DNA from: TMED27 sp964350435
GTDB taxonomy: Bacteria > Pseudomonadota > Alphaproteobacteria > Micavibrionales > Micavibrionaceae
Direction: 5' to 3'
Length of the DNA stretch: 16,314 nt
Assembly (NCBI GenBank): GCA_964350435.1
Contig: CAYGJS010000041.1
Coordinates: 1 to 16,314 of the forward strand
Part shown: positions 7,018 to 13,665 of the stretch, piece by piece
Layout: every line of letters begins with the position of its first letter
Position numbering within the stretch: position 1 is the first letter of the stretch
Notes under the pieces: generated by a model
What the model was told of the DNA's origin: nothing
The model's input: only the letters and a program-made list of their open reading frames with translations
Database searches by the model: none
Translations under genes and position numbers: made by a program

Positions 7018-7821
7018 ATGAAACAGGAAGCGCCAAGTTTTGCAATTATAACCCGCTCCAGAGAAGATATTGAGGTTATAGCTCAAGGTCTTGCACATGC
7101 TCTGATGCCTGTGATTTTGGAAAACAGTGATCAGGCGGGGCGCGTTTTAACCGTTCTCATTATTGGAACTCAAAAATCTGGAAAATCAATCATTCCCGAC
7201 AAATTTGCCGAAACCCTTTTACCGCAAGAAGTGCAAGACCAGACGCTCAGCTATTACGGCGACAGTGAATGTGCCGGAGAATATCGTGAGATTTCCGGCT
7301 TTAGCGAAGCATTTGGCGCAAATATTGCTCTCAGCTTTGAAGAATTCGGAACTGAGATTCGCTTTTCAAATGACAATACGCCTAGCGTTGCTTTTTTTCA
7401 AAACACAAATATAGAGGATCTTGGTAAACGACCGGACATTATTATTGCATTACGCCTTATCGATCCTGAAAATTCAATTAATGGGCTCAATGAAGACGAA
7501 CATGAAATTCTTTTTGAAGCCGCAGAAGGCCTAAGAGAAGCGGCAATAAATGATGAGTTCCCTGATATCCATCTGATAGGGGCTTTAAACAATTTTCGTC
7601 CCGCCATATCAGAGGACTTCCCCAGCGATAGCCTTGCGTCCAAATTTATGGAAGCTGCACGCAATCCAGATAATCCGATGCCGAGATTTTTTCAGATTGC
7701 GTTTCCGAATTCTGATCTTCTTGCCTCGCCCTCAATACAGGCTTTTTTAAATTCATTTCAAATCCTTCACGCAGAAAACAAACCCCCAGAGCCTGATTGC
7801 GACGACATGCCGTTACCTTAA
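7018..7821 (+). CDS. Unrecognised protein with a Walker A-like motif
   Basis: I do not recognise this 267-residue protein. It has a P-loop-like motif GTQKSGKS at 50-57 following the hydrophobic strand RVLTVLII, and before that a helix-rich stretch SREDIEVIAQGLAHALMP (14-31). That arrangement of helix, strand and P-loop recalls TsaE, the ATPase of the tRNA threonylcarbamoyladenosine pathway, but the rest does not follow TsaE and the length is far greater. IIIALRLIDPE (140-150) is a possible Walker B-like strand. The C-terminus is acidic and Pro-rich. There is no signal peptide or membrane span. Codon use is AT-rich compared with fliI and ctrA. It is divergent from fliI, and its start has no clear ribosome site. 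Confidence 0.6.
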   Translation: MKQEAPSFAIITRSREDIEVIAQGLAHALMPVILENSDQAGRVLTVLIIGTQKSGKSIIPDKFAETLLPQEVQDQTLSYYGDSECAGEYREISGFSEAFGANIALSFEEFGTEIRFSNDNTPSVAFFQNTNIEDLGKRPDIIIALRLIDPENSINGLNEDEHEILFEAAEGLREAAINDEFPDIHLIGALNNFRPAISEDFPSDSLASKFMEAARNPDNPMPRFFQIAFPNSDLLASPSIQAFLNSFQILHAENKPPEPDCDDMPLP

Positions 7822-7833
7822 CGCCCCCAAAAA

Positions 7834-7890
7834 ATTAATAATTGTTAATAGCGTTAATCTTTGTTAAGATAGTGCATAAGAAGTGTTAAC
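7834..7890 (+). promoter_or_regulatory. ctrA upstream region: phased TTAA half-sites over a possible promoter
   Basis: The 145-base gap before ctrA holds TTAA at 7835, 7845, 7854, 7864 and 7886, the first four at steps of 10, 9 and 10 bases. ATTAATAATTGTTAAT (7834-7849) is a near-perfect palindrome with one mismatched pair. A possible promoter, TTGTTA (7842-7847) and TAAGAT (7865-7870) with a 17-base spacer, runs through the cluster. The known CtrA site is TTAA-N7-TTAA; here the spacing is N6, N5 and N6, so self-binding by CtrA is plausible but not a consensus match. One GANTC site, the target of CcrM methylation in this class, lies at 7935-7939 between this cluster and the start codon. Confidence 0.45.
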
Positions 7891-7966
7891 ACAGGGTTAG
7901 AAACGCCAGTTTCTCAAGCACTCGAAACAAAACAGAATCAAACTTTAAAAACACAGGACATTTGTC

Positions 7967-8671
7967 ATGCGCGTATTGTTAGTAGAAGACGACACCTCCA
8001 CCGCCAAATCGATTGAGCTTATGCTGAAATCCGAAGGCTATATTATTGATACCACCGATCTGGGCGAGGATGGCCTTGATCTTGGGAAAATCTATGATTA
8101 CGACATTATTATCCTTGATCTCATGCTGCCTGATATGGACGGCTATGATGTTTTGAAGGCGCTGCGCGATTCAAAGGTTGAAACACCGATCCTTATTCTT
8201 TCGGGTCTGACCGAACTTGATAACAAGATCAAGGGATTGGGTTATGGCGCGGATGATTATCTGACCAAACCTTTTGACAAGCGCGAGTTGATTGCCCGGA
8301 TTCAGGCGATTGTGCGCCGCTCGCAAGGACATTCACAAAGCGTGATCGAAACCGGCAAGGTTTGTGTCAATCTTGACACCCGCACCGTGGAAGTGGCCGG
8401 AAAGCCGCTGCATCTGACGGGCAAGGAATACGGCATTATCGAACTTCTATCGCTTCGAAAAGGGTCAACTCTGACCAAAGAGATGTTTCTGAACCATCTT
8501 TATGGCGGGATGGACGAGCCGGAAGTGAAGATTATCGACGTGTTTATCTGTAAGCTTCGCAAGAAAATCCAAGACCAAGCAGGCGGCGATAACTATATCG
8601 AAACCGTCTGGGGCCGCGGTTATGTTCTGCGCGACCCTCAGCAGGCCGCAGGCAAAGCGGCGAATGGCTAA
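7967..8671 (+). CDS. ctrA: Cell-cycle response regulator CtrA
   Basis: CtrA is the OmpR/PhoB-family transcription factor that controls flagellar genes, division and, in some alphaproteobacteria, the replication origin. The receiver domain has the acidic pair E7-D8-D9, phospho-acceptor Asp51 in ILDLMLPDMDGY, Ser79 and Lys101 in TKPFD. The winged-helix DNA-binding domain spans about 125-225, with LTGKEYGIIELL and the recognition region KIIDVFICKLRKKI, ending GRGYVLRD. At 234 residues it matches the family. All phosphorylation residues are present. The C-terminus ends AANG, not the AA pair that marks Caulobacter CtrA for ClpXP. AGGA at about 7955 serves as the ribosome site. It heads a tight run of six genes; the next start overlaps its stop by 8 nt. 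Confidence 0.95.
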   Translation: MRVLLVEDDTSTAKSIELMLKSEGYIIDTTDLGEDGLDLGKIYDYDIIILDLMLPDMDGYDVLKALRDSKVETPILILSGLTELDNKIKGLGYGADDYLTKPFDKRELIARIQAIVRRSQGHSQSVIETGKVCVNLDTRTVEVAGKPLHLTGKEYGIIELLSLRKGSTLTKEMFLNHLYGGMDEPEVKIIDVFICKLRKKIQDQAGGDNYIETVWGRGYVLRDPQQAAGKAANG

Positions 8672-9644
8672 AGATCGCAACAAAGACCTAAAAATTATGG
8701 CCAGTGCAGCTCTTGCCGTTCTGGCCATAAGTGTTATTGCAAGCCTTTTTGCCTCTATAAATTGGCGTGCGGATTTATTTTCACACTTCTACATCCAATA
8801 TGCTTGTGGCGCTGCATTCTTGGCCATTTGGTCTGTTTTTTTTAAAAAGAACCTTCAGGCAGCTTTAGCAACAATTATTTGCATCTTTAGCCTTTACGTT
8901 ATCCATACAAGCTTTGTAATATCGCCCAAACCTGAGTTAAACTCGCATGAAACCAAAAATTTAAGTATTTTACATTACAATCGCAATTACGGCATTACAG
9001 ACCATGCGCAATTAGAAGAATTTCTTAATTCCTCACACCCAGATATTGCGGTTATTCAAGAAGCCACACCCCATCATGTAAAAATGGCCGAAAACCTTCG
9101 TGAAATTTACCCTTACCAAATTCACGAACCAAGGCTAAATGCATTTGGAATGGTCGTGCTCAGCCAGCACCCGTTTTTAAAAGCACAAGTTAATCCTTTT
9201 GAGAGAGTTGCCTTGGATAACTTTCAAGTAAAATTTTCCATACAAAGAAAACAAGAGCAACCTGTCACATTTTATGCTATTCACCCTCCCCCTCCAACTA
9301 GCAAGCTATTAAACCAGCAAAGAAATATGGAGATAGCATTAACAGGAGAAGACATTGCCTCCGACAATTCAGAGAATATTGTTATGTTAGGCGATTGGAA
9401 TATCACTCCGTTTTCGCCCCCCTTTAAACAACTATTAAAAAGAACAGGATTGAAGAACGAGTTTTCAACATATCCGCTTTTTACAACTTGGCCTTCTATG
9501 TTTTTCTTACCTATTTTCCAAATTCCAATAGATCATGTTTTACATAAAGGCAACCTAACGCTTGTGAATAAAAAACGGGTTGATGCTATGGGCTCCGATC
9601 ACTACGCTGTTCTTGCAACTTTTTCGCTTAAAACTGAAGAATAA
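8664..9644 (+). CDS. Membrane-anchored EEP-family (endonuclease/exonuclease/phosphatase) hydrolase
   Basis: The protein has 326 residues from the ATG at 8664, chosen because it overlaps the ctrA stop by 8 nt (ATGGCTAA); a longer frame from 8622 would only re-read the end of ctrA. Three hydrophobic segments at about 13-33, 42-60 and 65-87 anchor it, and the catalytic domain follows, probably outside the cytoplasm. The EEP motifs are present: Asn in LHYNRNYG (about 106), QEA with Glu133, HPPPP with His207, GDWN at 243-246, DH at 290-291 and SDHYAV at 311-316. The layout matches the YafD-like EEP proteins. The family cleaves phosphodiesters in nucleic acids, lipids or phosphoesters; the substrate here is unknown. 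Codon use is strikingly AT-rich against ctrA and pgsA, which suggests later insertion. Confidence 0.82.
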   Translation: MAKDRNKDLKIMASAALAVLAISVIASLFASINWRADLFSHFYIQYACGAAFLAIWSVFFKKNLQAALATIICIFSLYVIHTSFVISPKPELNSHETKNLSILHYNRNYGITDHAQLEEFLNSSHPDIAVIQEATPHHVKMAENLREIYPYQIHEPRLNAFGMVVLSQHPFLKAQVNPFERVALDNFQVKFSIQRKQEQPVTFYAIHPPPPTSKLLNQQRNMEIALTGEDIASDNSENIVMLGDWNITPFSPPFKQLLKRTGLKNEFSTYPLFTTWPSMFFLPIFQIPIDHVLHKGNLTLVNKKRVDAMGSDHYAVLATFSLKTEE

Positions 9645-9655
9645 GTATTAAGTAC

Positions 9656-10213
9656 ATGATGAACATCCCCAACACCCTGACCGTTGCCCGCATGCTGCTG
9701 ATCGTGCCGATTGGTCTGTGCCTATTTCTCGAGGCGGATCTGGGGAAGCTGGCGGTTTGGATTGCGTTTTTGCTGTATGTGATGGCGTCGCTGACGGATT
9801 TATTTGACGGAATGATCGCAAGAAAACTCAACCAAATCACACCTCTGGGAACGTTTCTTGATCCGATATCGGATAAGATATTTGTGGCTGCGCTTATGGT
9901 TTTACTGGTCGGATTCGGGCGGCTTGAAGGGTTTTGGATGATCCCGGTGATTGTGATTTTCACGCGGGAGTTTTTAATCTCCGGCCTTCGGGAATTTCTC
10001 GGCCCGCATGATGTGAAAATGCCTGTAACACGCCTTGCGAAATGGAAGACCGCGAGCCAGATGGTGGCACTTGGTTTTCTGATTCTGGGGAACGCCGCGC
10101 CATATGCCCTGTACGCCGGGCAAGTCCTGCTCTTGGTTGCGGCGATCCTCACCGTAATAACGGGATGGGGATATATGAAGACCGGCATGGACGTAATGAA
10201 GAAAATGTCTTAA
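9656..10213 (+). CDS. pgsA: CDP-diacylglycerol-glycerol-3-phosphate 3-phosphatidyltransferase
   Basis: PgsA makes phosphatidylglycerol phosphate, the committed step to phosphatidylglycerol and cardiolipin in the inner membrane. The CDP-alcohol phosphotransferase signature D-x2-DG-x2-AR-x8-G-x3-D-x3-D is complete: Asp48, Asp51-Gly52, Ala55-Arg56, Gly65, Asp69 and Asp73. The N-terminus MNIPNTLTVARMLLIVP is typical of PgsA. Several membrane spans are evident (about 10-26, 33-50, 75-91, 96-112 and 135-170). At 185 residues it is the usual length. Two adjacent ATG codons (9656 and 9659) could start it. It lies 11 nt after the EEP gene and 10 nt before pyrD. Confidence 0.93.
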   Translation: MMNIPNTLTVARMLLIVPIGLCLFLEADLGKLAVWIAFLLYVMASLTDLFDGMIARKLNQITPLGTFLDPISDKIFVAALMVLLVGFGRLEGFWMIPVIVIFTREFLISGLREFLGPHDVKMPVTRLAKWKTASQMVALGFLILGNAAPYALYAGQVLLLVAAILTVITGWGYMKTGMDVMKKMS

Positions 10214-10223
10214 AACCAGTGTT

Positions 10224-11297
10224 ATGGTTGATCTATACGCATTTGCCCGCCCTGCTCTTTTTACGATTGATCCTGAAAAGGCGCATAATCTTACGCTGAA
10301 AGCCCTCAAAAGCGGGCTTATGCCGCCCTGCCCGCCTTTTAGAAACACTGCGCTAGAGCAGGATTTGTGGGGGTTGAAATTCCCCAACCCCGTCGGCTTG
10401 TCTGCGGGGTTTGATAAAAATGCCGAAGTGATTGCGCCGATGCTGGGGATGGGGTTTGGGTTTGTCGAGGTTGGCACTGTGACGCCGAAGCCGCAAGAGG
10501 GCAATCCTAAACCGCGGGTATTTCGCGATCCCGCCCATGAAGCGGTCATCAACCGCCTGGGTTTCCCGAATGGCGGGATGCATGAATTTAAAGCCAATCT
10601 CGAAGGATTTCTGGCGCGGAAATATCGGCCGAAGGGGGTTGTCGGCCTGAATATCGGGATGAACAAAGATCAGAGCGAACCTGCGAAAGATTATGCTACG
10701 CTGATTAAGATGCTCGCGCCGATGGCGGATTATATCACGATCAATATTTCCTCGCCCAATACCCCCGGTTTGCGCGATTTGCAGAGCCGCGGGCCATTGC
10801 TGGATTTGCTGGCCGCCGTCAAGGACGAGCGCAAGAAGGCGTGCGGCGATCATCCGCCGCCCGTTCTGGTGAAGCTTGCGCCTGATCTGGATGAAGCGAA
10901 ACAGGAAGAACTGGCGGCCGCGATCTTGGAGGCTGGGATTGAAGGGATAATCCTGACCAATACGACCTTGGCGCGGCCAGAGTTTTTGAGCGCGGATTTC
11001 CGCGAACAAAAAGGCGGACTTTCAGGGCAGCCGCTGACCGATAAGGCTACGCAAATGGTGCATAATTTTTATGCCCTGACCAAGGGCGCGATCCCGATTA
11101 TCGGCGTTGGCGGCATTTCCAGCGGGGCGCAGGCTTATGCAAAGATCAAAGCGGGGGCGAGCCTTGTGCAGGTTTATTCCGCGCTCGTGTTTAAGGGGCC
11201 GCAAGTGGCGAATACGATCAATAAAGAGTTGCTGGCGCTTTTAAAAGCCGACGGGCACAGCCATATTTCACAGGCCATAGGCTCGGCGCATGGCTAA
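10224..11297 (+). CDS. pyrD: Dihydroorotate dehydrogenase (quinone), class 2
   Basis: This FMN enzyme oxidises dihydroorotate to orotate in pyrimidine synthesis and passes electrons to membrane quinone. The N-terminal helices (residues 1-40, including ARPALFTIDPEKAHNLTLKA) form the membrane-associated quinone tunnel that defines class 2. The barrel shows NPVGLSAGFDKNAE (55-68), VGTVTPKPQEGNPKPRVFR (83-101) and NRLGFPNGG (110-118). NISSPNTPGLR at 174-184 has the catalytic Ser, by alignment Ser177. KLAPDL (217-222), TNTT (245-248) and GVGGISS (294-300) bind FMN. The length of 357 residues is normal. The stop overlaps the next gene by 8 nt. All key residues are intact. Confidence 0.96.
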   Translation: MVDLYAFARPALFTIDPEKAHNLTLKALKSGLMPPCPPFRNTALEQDLWGLKFPNPVGLSAGFDKNAEVIAPMLGMGFGFVEVGTVTPKPQEGNPKPRVFRDPAHEAVINRLGFPNGGMHEFKANLEGFLARKYRPKGVVGLNIGMNKDQSEPAKDYATLIKMLAPMADYITINISSPNTPGLRDLQSRGPLLDLLAAVKDERKKACGDHPPPVLVKLAPDLDEAKQEELAAAILEAGIEGIILTNTTLARPEFLSADFREQKGGLSGQPLTDKATQMVHNFYALTKGAIPIIGVGGISSGAQAYAKIKAGASLVQVYSALVFKGPQVANTINKELLALLKADGHSHISQAIGSAHG

Positions 11298-12576
11298 GGC
11301 TCAGCGCAAATCGCCGAAGCATAAAAAGCCGTCGCGCGCGGGGGTGGCTGCGGCGGTCTTTACGGCCACACTGACGATCACGCTTTTGAGTTTTATATCG
11401 CTTGAGCTGGCGATGATCAGCTTCGGGCTTTTTGCCTTGGGAGCGATTGTTTATTCAGAAGGGCGCAGGCGCGGATTTTGGGAGCAAGCGGCGAGCTTTA
11501 CCTTTAAACGCCTGAAGGATGAGCAGGAGTCTCTGGCGATGAGCATCGCCGACCATGACCGCGAGCTGATGATCCTGCAAAACCAGATGAAGGTTACGAT
11601 GGCGCGGGTAGAAGAAATCCGCAAGAACAAGACCAAGATGCAAAGCGCGGATGAACCTTATAGCAAGGCGGCGCAGCTGGATATTGAAATGGATAGCGCG
11701 TTTGACCAAAGTGCCGACCGGATACCTCTGGCTCTGCGCGCGGCGCAGACGCTTGATCGGCCCCCTGATCCTGCTCCCGCCCCCGAAACCGAATTTGACG
11801 GGGTGAGTGACACGATTGTGCAGGAGCTGCTGCGGATGGCGGTGAGTAAAGAGCGGGTTGATGTGTTTGTGCAACCGATCATGCGCCTGCCGCAACGGCA
11901 AAAACGGTTTTACGAGATGTTTGCCCGCATTCGCGCGCGGCCGGGGCAATATATACCCGCCGCCCGTTATATGCAGATGGCGGAGCAGGACAATCTCCAC
12001 AATACCATCGACCATCTTTTGCTGCTGCATTGTCTGAAAACCATCGAAAGCAGCGCGCATATCAAAAATGCGACGCCGTTTTTTATCAATATCACGGGTG
12101 ATACGCTCAAGAATAAACCGTTCATGCAACGCTTGCTGGCGTTTGTATCCAAGAACCGCGCCTTGGCGCCGCGTCTGATTTTTGAAATCCGCCAGAGTGA
12201 TTTTGAGGATTTGCATCCGGCTTTGCTGGAGGTGCTTAAGGGGCTTGGGACATTGGGGTGTTCGTTTTCGCTCGATCATGTGCAATCGCTGGATTTTGAT
12301 ATTTCCGAATTGCAGCGGTTCAAGGTGCGGTTTATCAAAATTGATAAGGCGCAGCTTATGGCGCATAGCGGGATGGCGCAGATCATGCGCGCCAAAGGCA
12401 AGCTGGAGGCGAACGGCATCGGCGTAATCGTGCAGAAAATTGAAACCGAAGATGATATGCGCGATTTACTGGATTACGATATTCATTACGGCCAAGGGTA
12501 TTTGTTTGGCAAGCCAGACCTGCAGGGGGCATACGGCAAGACGGAGCGCGCGCGGCGCAGCGGGGCTATCGGATAA
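11290..12576 (+). CDS. TipF-like membrane protein with degenerate EAL domain
   Basis: The N-terminus is basic, followed by two hydrophobic spans (about 19-37 and 40-55), a charged coiled coil (about 70-115), a Pro-rich linker (155-168) and an EAL domain (about 175-410). This is the layout of Caulobacter TipF, a c-di-GMP receptor that positions the flagellum. The EAL signature is degenerate: YEMF at 208-211 for E(A/V)L, Asn267 kept, FEIRQ at 298-302 for FEITE, LDHVQS at 328-333 for DDFGTG, Lys350 kept, VQKIE at 381-385 for AEGVE, and QGYLFG at 402-407. Loss of the second metal-binding Asp and of the AEG Glu argues against c-di-GMP hydrolysis. Membership of a flagellar-rich window supports the TipF comparison. 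The start overlaps the pyrD stop by 8 nt; the stop abuts the next ATG. Confidence 0.75.
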   Translation: MAKAQRKSPKHKKPSRAGVAAAVFTATLTITLLSFISLELAMISFGLFALGAIVYSEGRRRGFWEQAASFTFKRLKDEQESLAMSIADHDRELMILQNQMKVTMARVEEIRKNKTKMQSADEPYSKAAQLDIEMDSAFDQSADRIPLALRAAQTLDRPPDPAPAPETEFDGVSDTIVQELLRMAVSKERVDVFVQPIMRLPQRQKRFYEMFARIRARPGQYIPAARYMQMAEQDNLHNTIDHLLLLHCLKTIESSAHIKNATPFFINITGDTLKNKPFMQRLLAFVSKNRALAPRLIFEIRQSDFEDLHPALLEVLKGLGTLGCSFSLDHVQSLDFDISELQRFKVRFIKIDKAQLMAHSGMAQIMRAKGKLEANGIGVIVQKIETEDDMRDLLDYDIHYGQGYLFGKPDLQGAYGKTERARRSGAIG

Positions 12577-13479
12577 ATGAGCAGCGCGGTTTTCATTGAC
12601 GGGTTGGCGGAGATTGCGGATCGTTATGATCATTTCATCATCGACATTTTCGGGGTTATCCACGACGGTTTGCGCCCTTTTCCGGGGACGATTGAGGCTT
12701 TGAGCATGCTCAAAGAAACGGGCAAGCAGACCTGTTTGCTCTCGAATTCTCCGCGCAGGGTCGAGCAGGCTTGCGATTATATGCGCGATATGGGAATTTC
12801 CCGAGATCTGTATGACCACGCGGTGACATCGGGTGAGGCGACATATCAATTCTTGAAAACGCTCAGCGCCCCCCACCCTAACCCTAACCCTCAAGGGGGA
12901 GGCAACAAGACCAAGGTGCTGGGCAATGATTGCTGGTTTATCGGCAACGGGCATGGCGCGGAAGTCTTGCAGGGACAAGATTTGCAGCTCGTTGACGGGC
13001 CGGAAGCGGCGAGTTTTATTCTGAACTCCATTCCCGGCACGGAAGGGAGCGCGCGGGAAAAGCTTATGGCGCAGCTTCGAAGTGCTGCGGATAGAGGCTT
13101 GCCAATGATTTGCGCCAATCCTGATCTGGTGGTGAATATCGGATCCGCGCAGCATGAATGTGCGGGCACGTTTGCGCTGGCCTATGAGGGCATGGGCGGA
13201 AGCGTGATTTACCACGGCAAGCCGCATGCCCCTGTTTACGAAATGTGTTATGAACTTCTGGGGCGGCCAGATAAGCGGAAGATTTGCGCGATTGGCGATA
13301 GTTTTCATACCGATATTACGGGCGCGAACGGGTTTGGGATTGATAGCATTATGAATTTGGTGGGCATTCACTGGGACGAAATATCGGTGGGCGGGCGGAT
13401 TGACCATGTAAAGATGCGTGATATGTTAGCGAAGGCTTCGACGCATCCGACCGCTATGATGGCGGGTTTTAAGTGGTAA
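12577..13479 (+). CDS. HAD superfamily class IIA hydrolase (NagD-like)
   Basis: This 300-residue protein is a type IIA HAD-like phosphatase. Motif I is DIFGVIHDG at 23-31, where the second Asp of the usual DxD is replaced by Phe25, close to the DVWGV form I recall for this subfamily in proteobacteria. Motif II is LLSNS at 54-58, motif III is HGKPHAPVY with Lys215, and motif IV is GDSFHTDITGAN at 240-251, so the metal site is largely present. The substrate is unknown; sugar phosphates or nucleotides are usual for the family. Residues 97-112 are a low-complexity insertion encoded by a palindromic repeat (see 12867-12907) in the cap region. The start codon follows the stop of the EAL gene directly. 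Confidence 0.85.
   Translation: MSSAVFIDGLAEIADRYDHFIIDIFGVIHDGLRPFPGTIEALSMLKETGKQTCLLSNSPRRVEQACDYMRDMGISRDLYDHAVTSGEATYQFLKTLSAPHPNPNPQGGGNKTKVLGNDCWFIGNGHGAEVLQGQDLQLVDGPEAASFILNSIPGTEGSAREKLMAQLRSAADRGLPMICANPDLVVNIGSAQHECAGTFALAYEGMGGSVIYHGKPHAPVYEMCYELLGRPDKRKICAIGDSFHTDITGANGFGIDSIMNLVGIHWDEISVGGRIDHVKMRDMLAKASTHPTAMMAGFKW
12867..12907. repeat. Palindromic CCCTAACCCT/AGGGGGAGG element inside the HAD gene
   Basis: The sequence runs CCCCCCACCCTAACCCTAACCC then TCAAGGGGGAGG. A C-rich left part can pair with GGGGGAGG on the right across a CAA loop, and CCCTAA is doubled. It resembles the CTCCCCCTTGAGGGGGAGG-type repeat that I recall from between genes in many proteobacteria. Here it lies in frame and codes for HPNPNPQGGGN, unlike the rest of the protein. 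Confidence 0.6.
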
Positions 13480-13521
13480 GGATATAAGATGAAAAATTTG
13501 CGCTCTTTGATTGGAAAGTTC

Positions 13522-13551
13522 TTGATTTACAGGCAAAAAAGCGATTATAAC
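13522..13551 (+). promoter_or_regulatory. Promoter of the tRNA-Glu gene
   Basis: TTGATT (13522-13527) and TATAAC (13546-13551) with an 18-base spacer place a start near 13558, about 20 nt before the mature tRNA. This accounts for much of the 98-base gap between the HAD gene and the tRNA. It lies inside a frame that opens at the ATG at 13489. Confidence 0.5.
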
Positions 13552-13577
13552 CGTTTGTCTTTTCGGCATTCTCTTGC

Positions 13578-13653
13578 GTCCCGTTCGTCTAGAGGCCTAG
13601 GACACCGCCCTTTCACGGCGGCAACACGGGTTCGAATCCCGTACGGGACGCCA
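13578..13653 (+). tRNA. tRNA-Glu (anticodon UUC)
   Basis: The 76-nt gene folds as a full cloverleaf. Acceptor GTCCCGT (13578-13584) pairs with ACGGGAC (13643-13649), followed by discriminator G and an encoded CCA (13651-13653). The D arm is in TCGTCTAGAGGCCTAGGAC. The anticodon stem CCGCC/GGCGG closes the loop CTTTCAC, giving anticodon TTC. The T arm is ACGGGTTCGAATCCCGT. It closely resembles bacterial tRNA-Glu. The three bases CCA are in the DNA. The minus strand gives the familiar false protein GIRTRVAAVKGRCPRPLDE. Confidence 0.97.
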
Positions 13654-13665
13654 TTTTTCATTTCG

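Noticed and set aside
8622..8663. Start of the EEP gene at 8622
   Set aside because: The extra residues re-read the conserved end of ctrA in another frame; the ATG at 8664 gives the same 8-nt overlap as at other junctions.
13489..13665. Extension of the solute-binding protein to the ATG at 13489
   Set aside because: The added residues mostly translate the tRNA promoter and the tRNA itself; kept as a finding, not as the annotated start.
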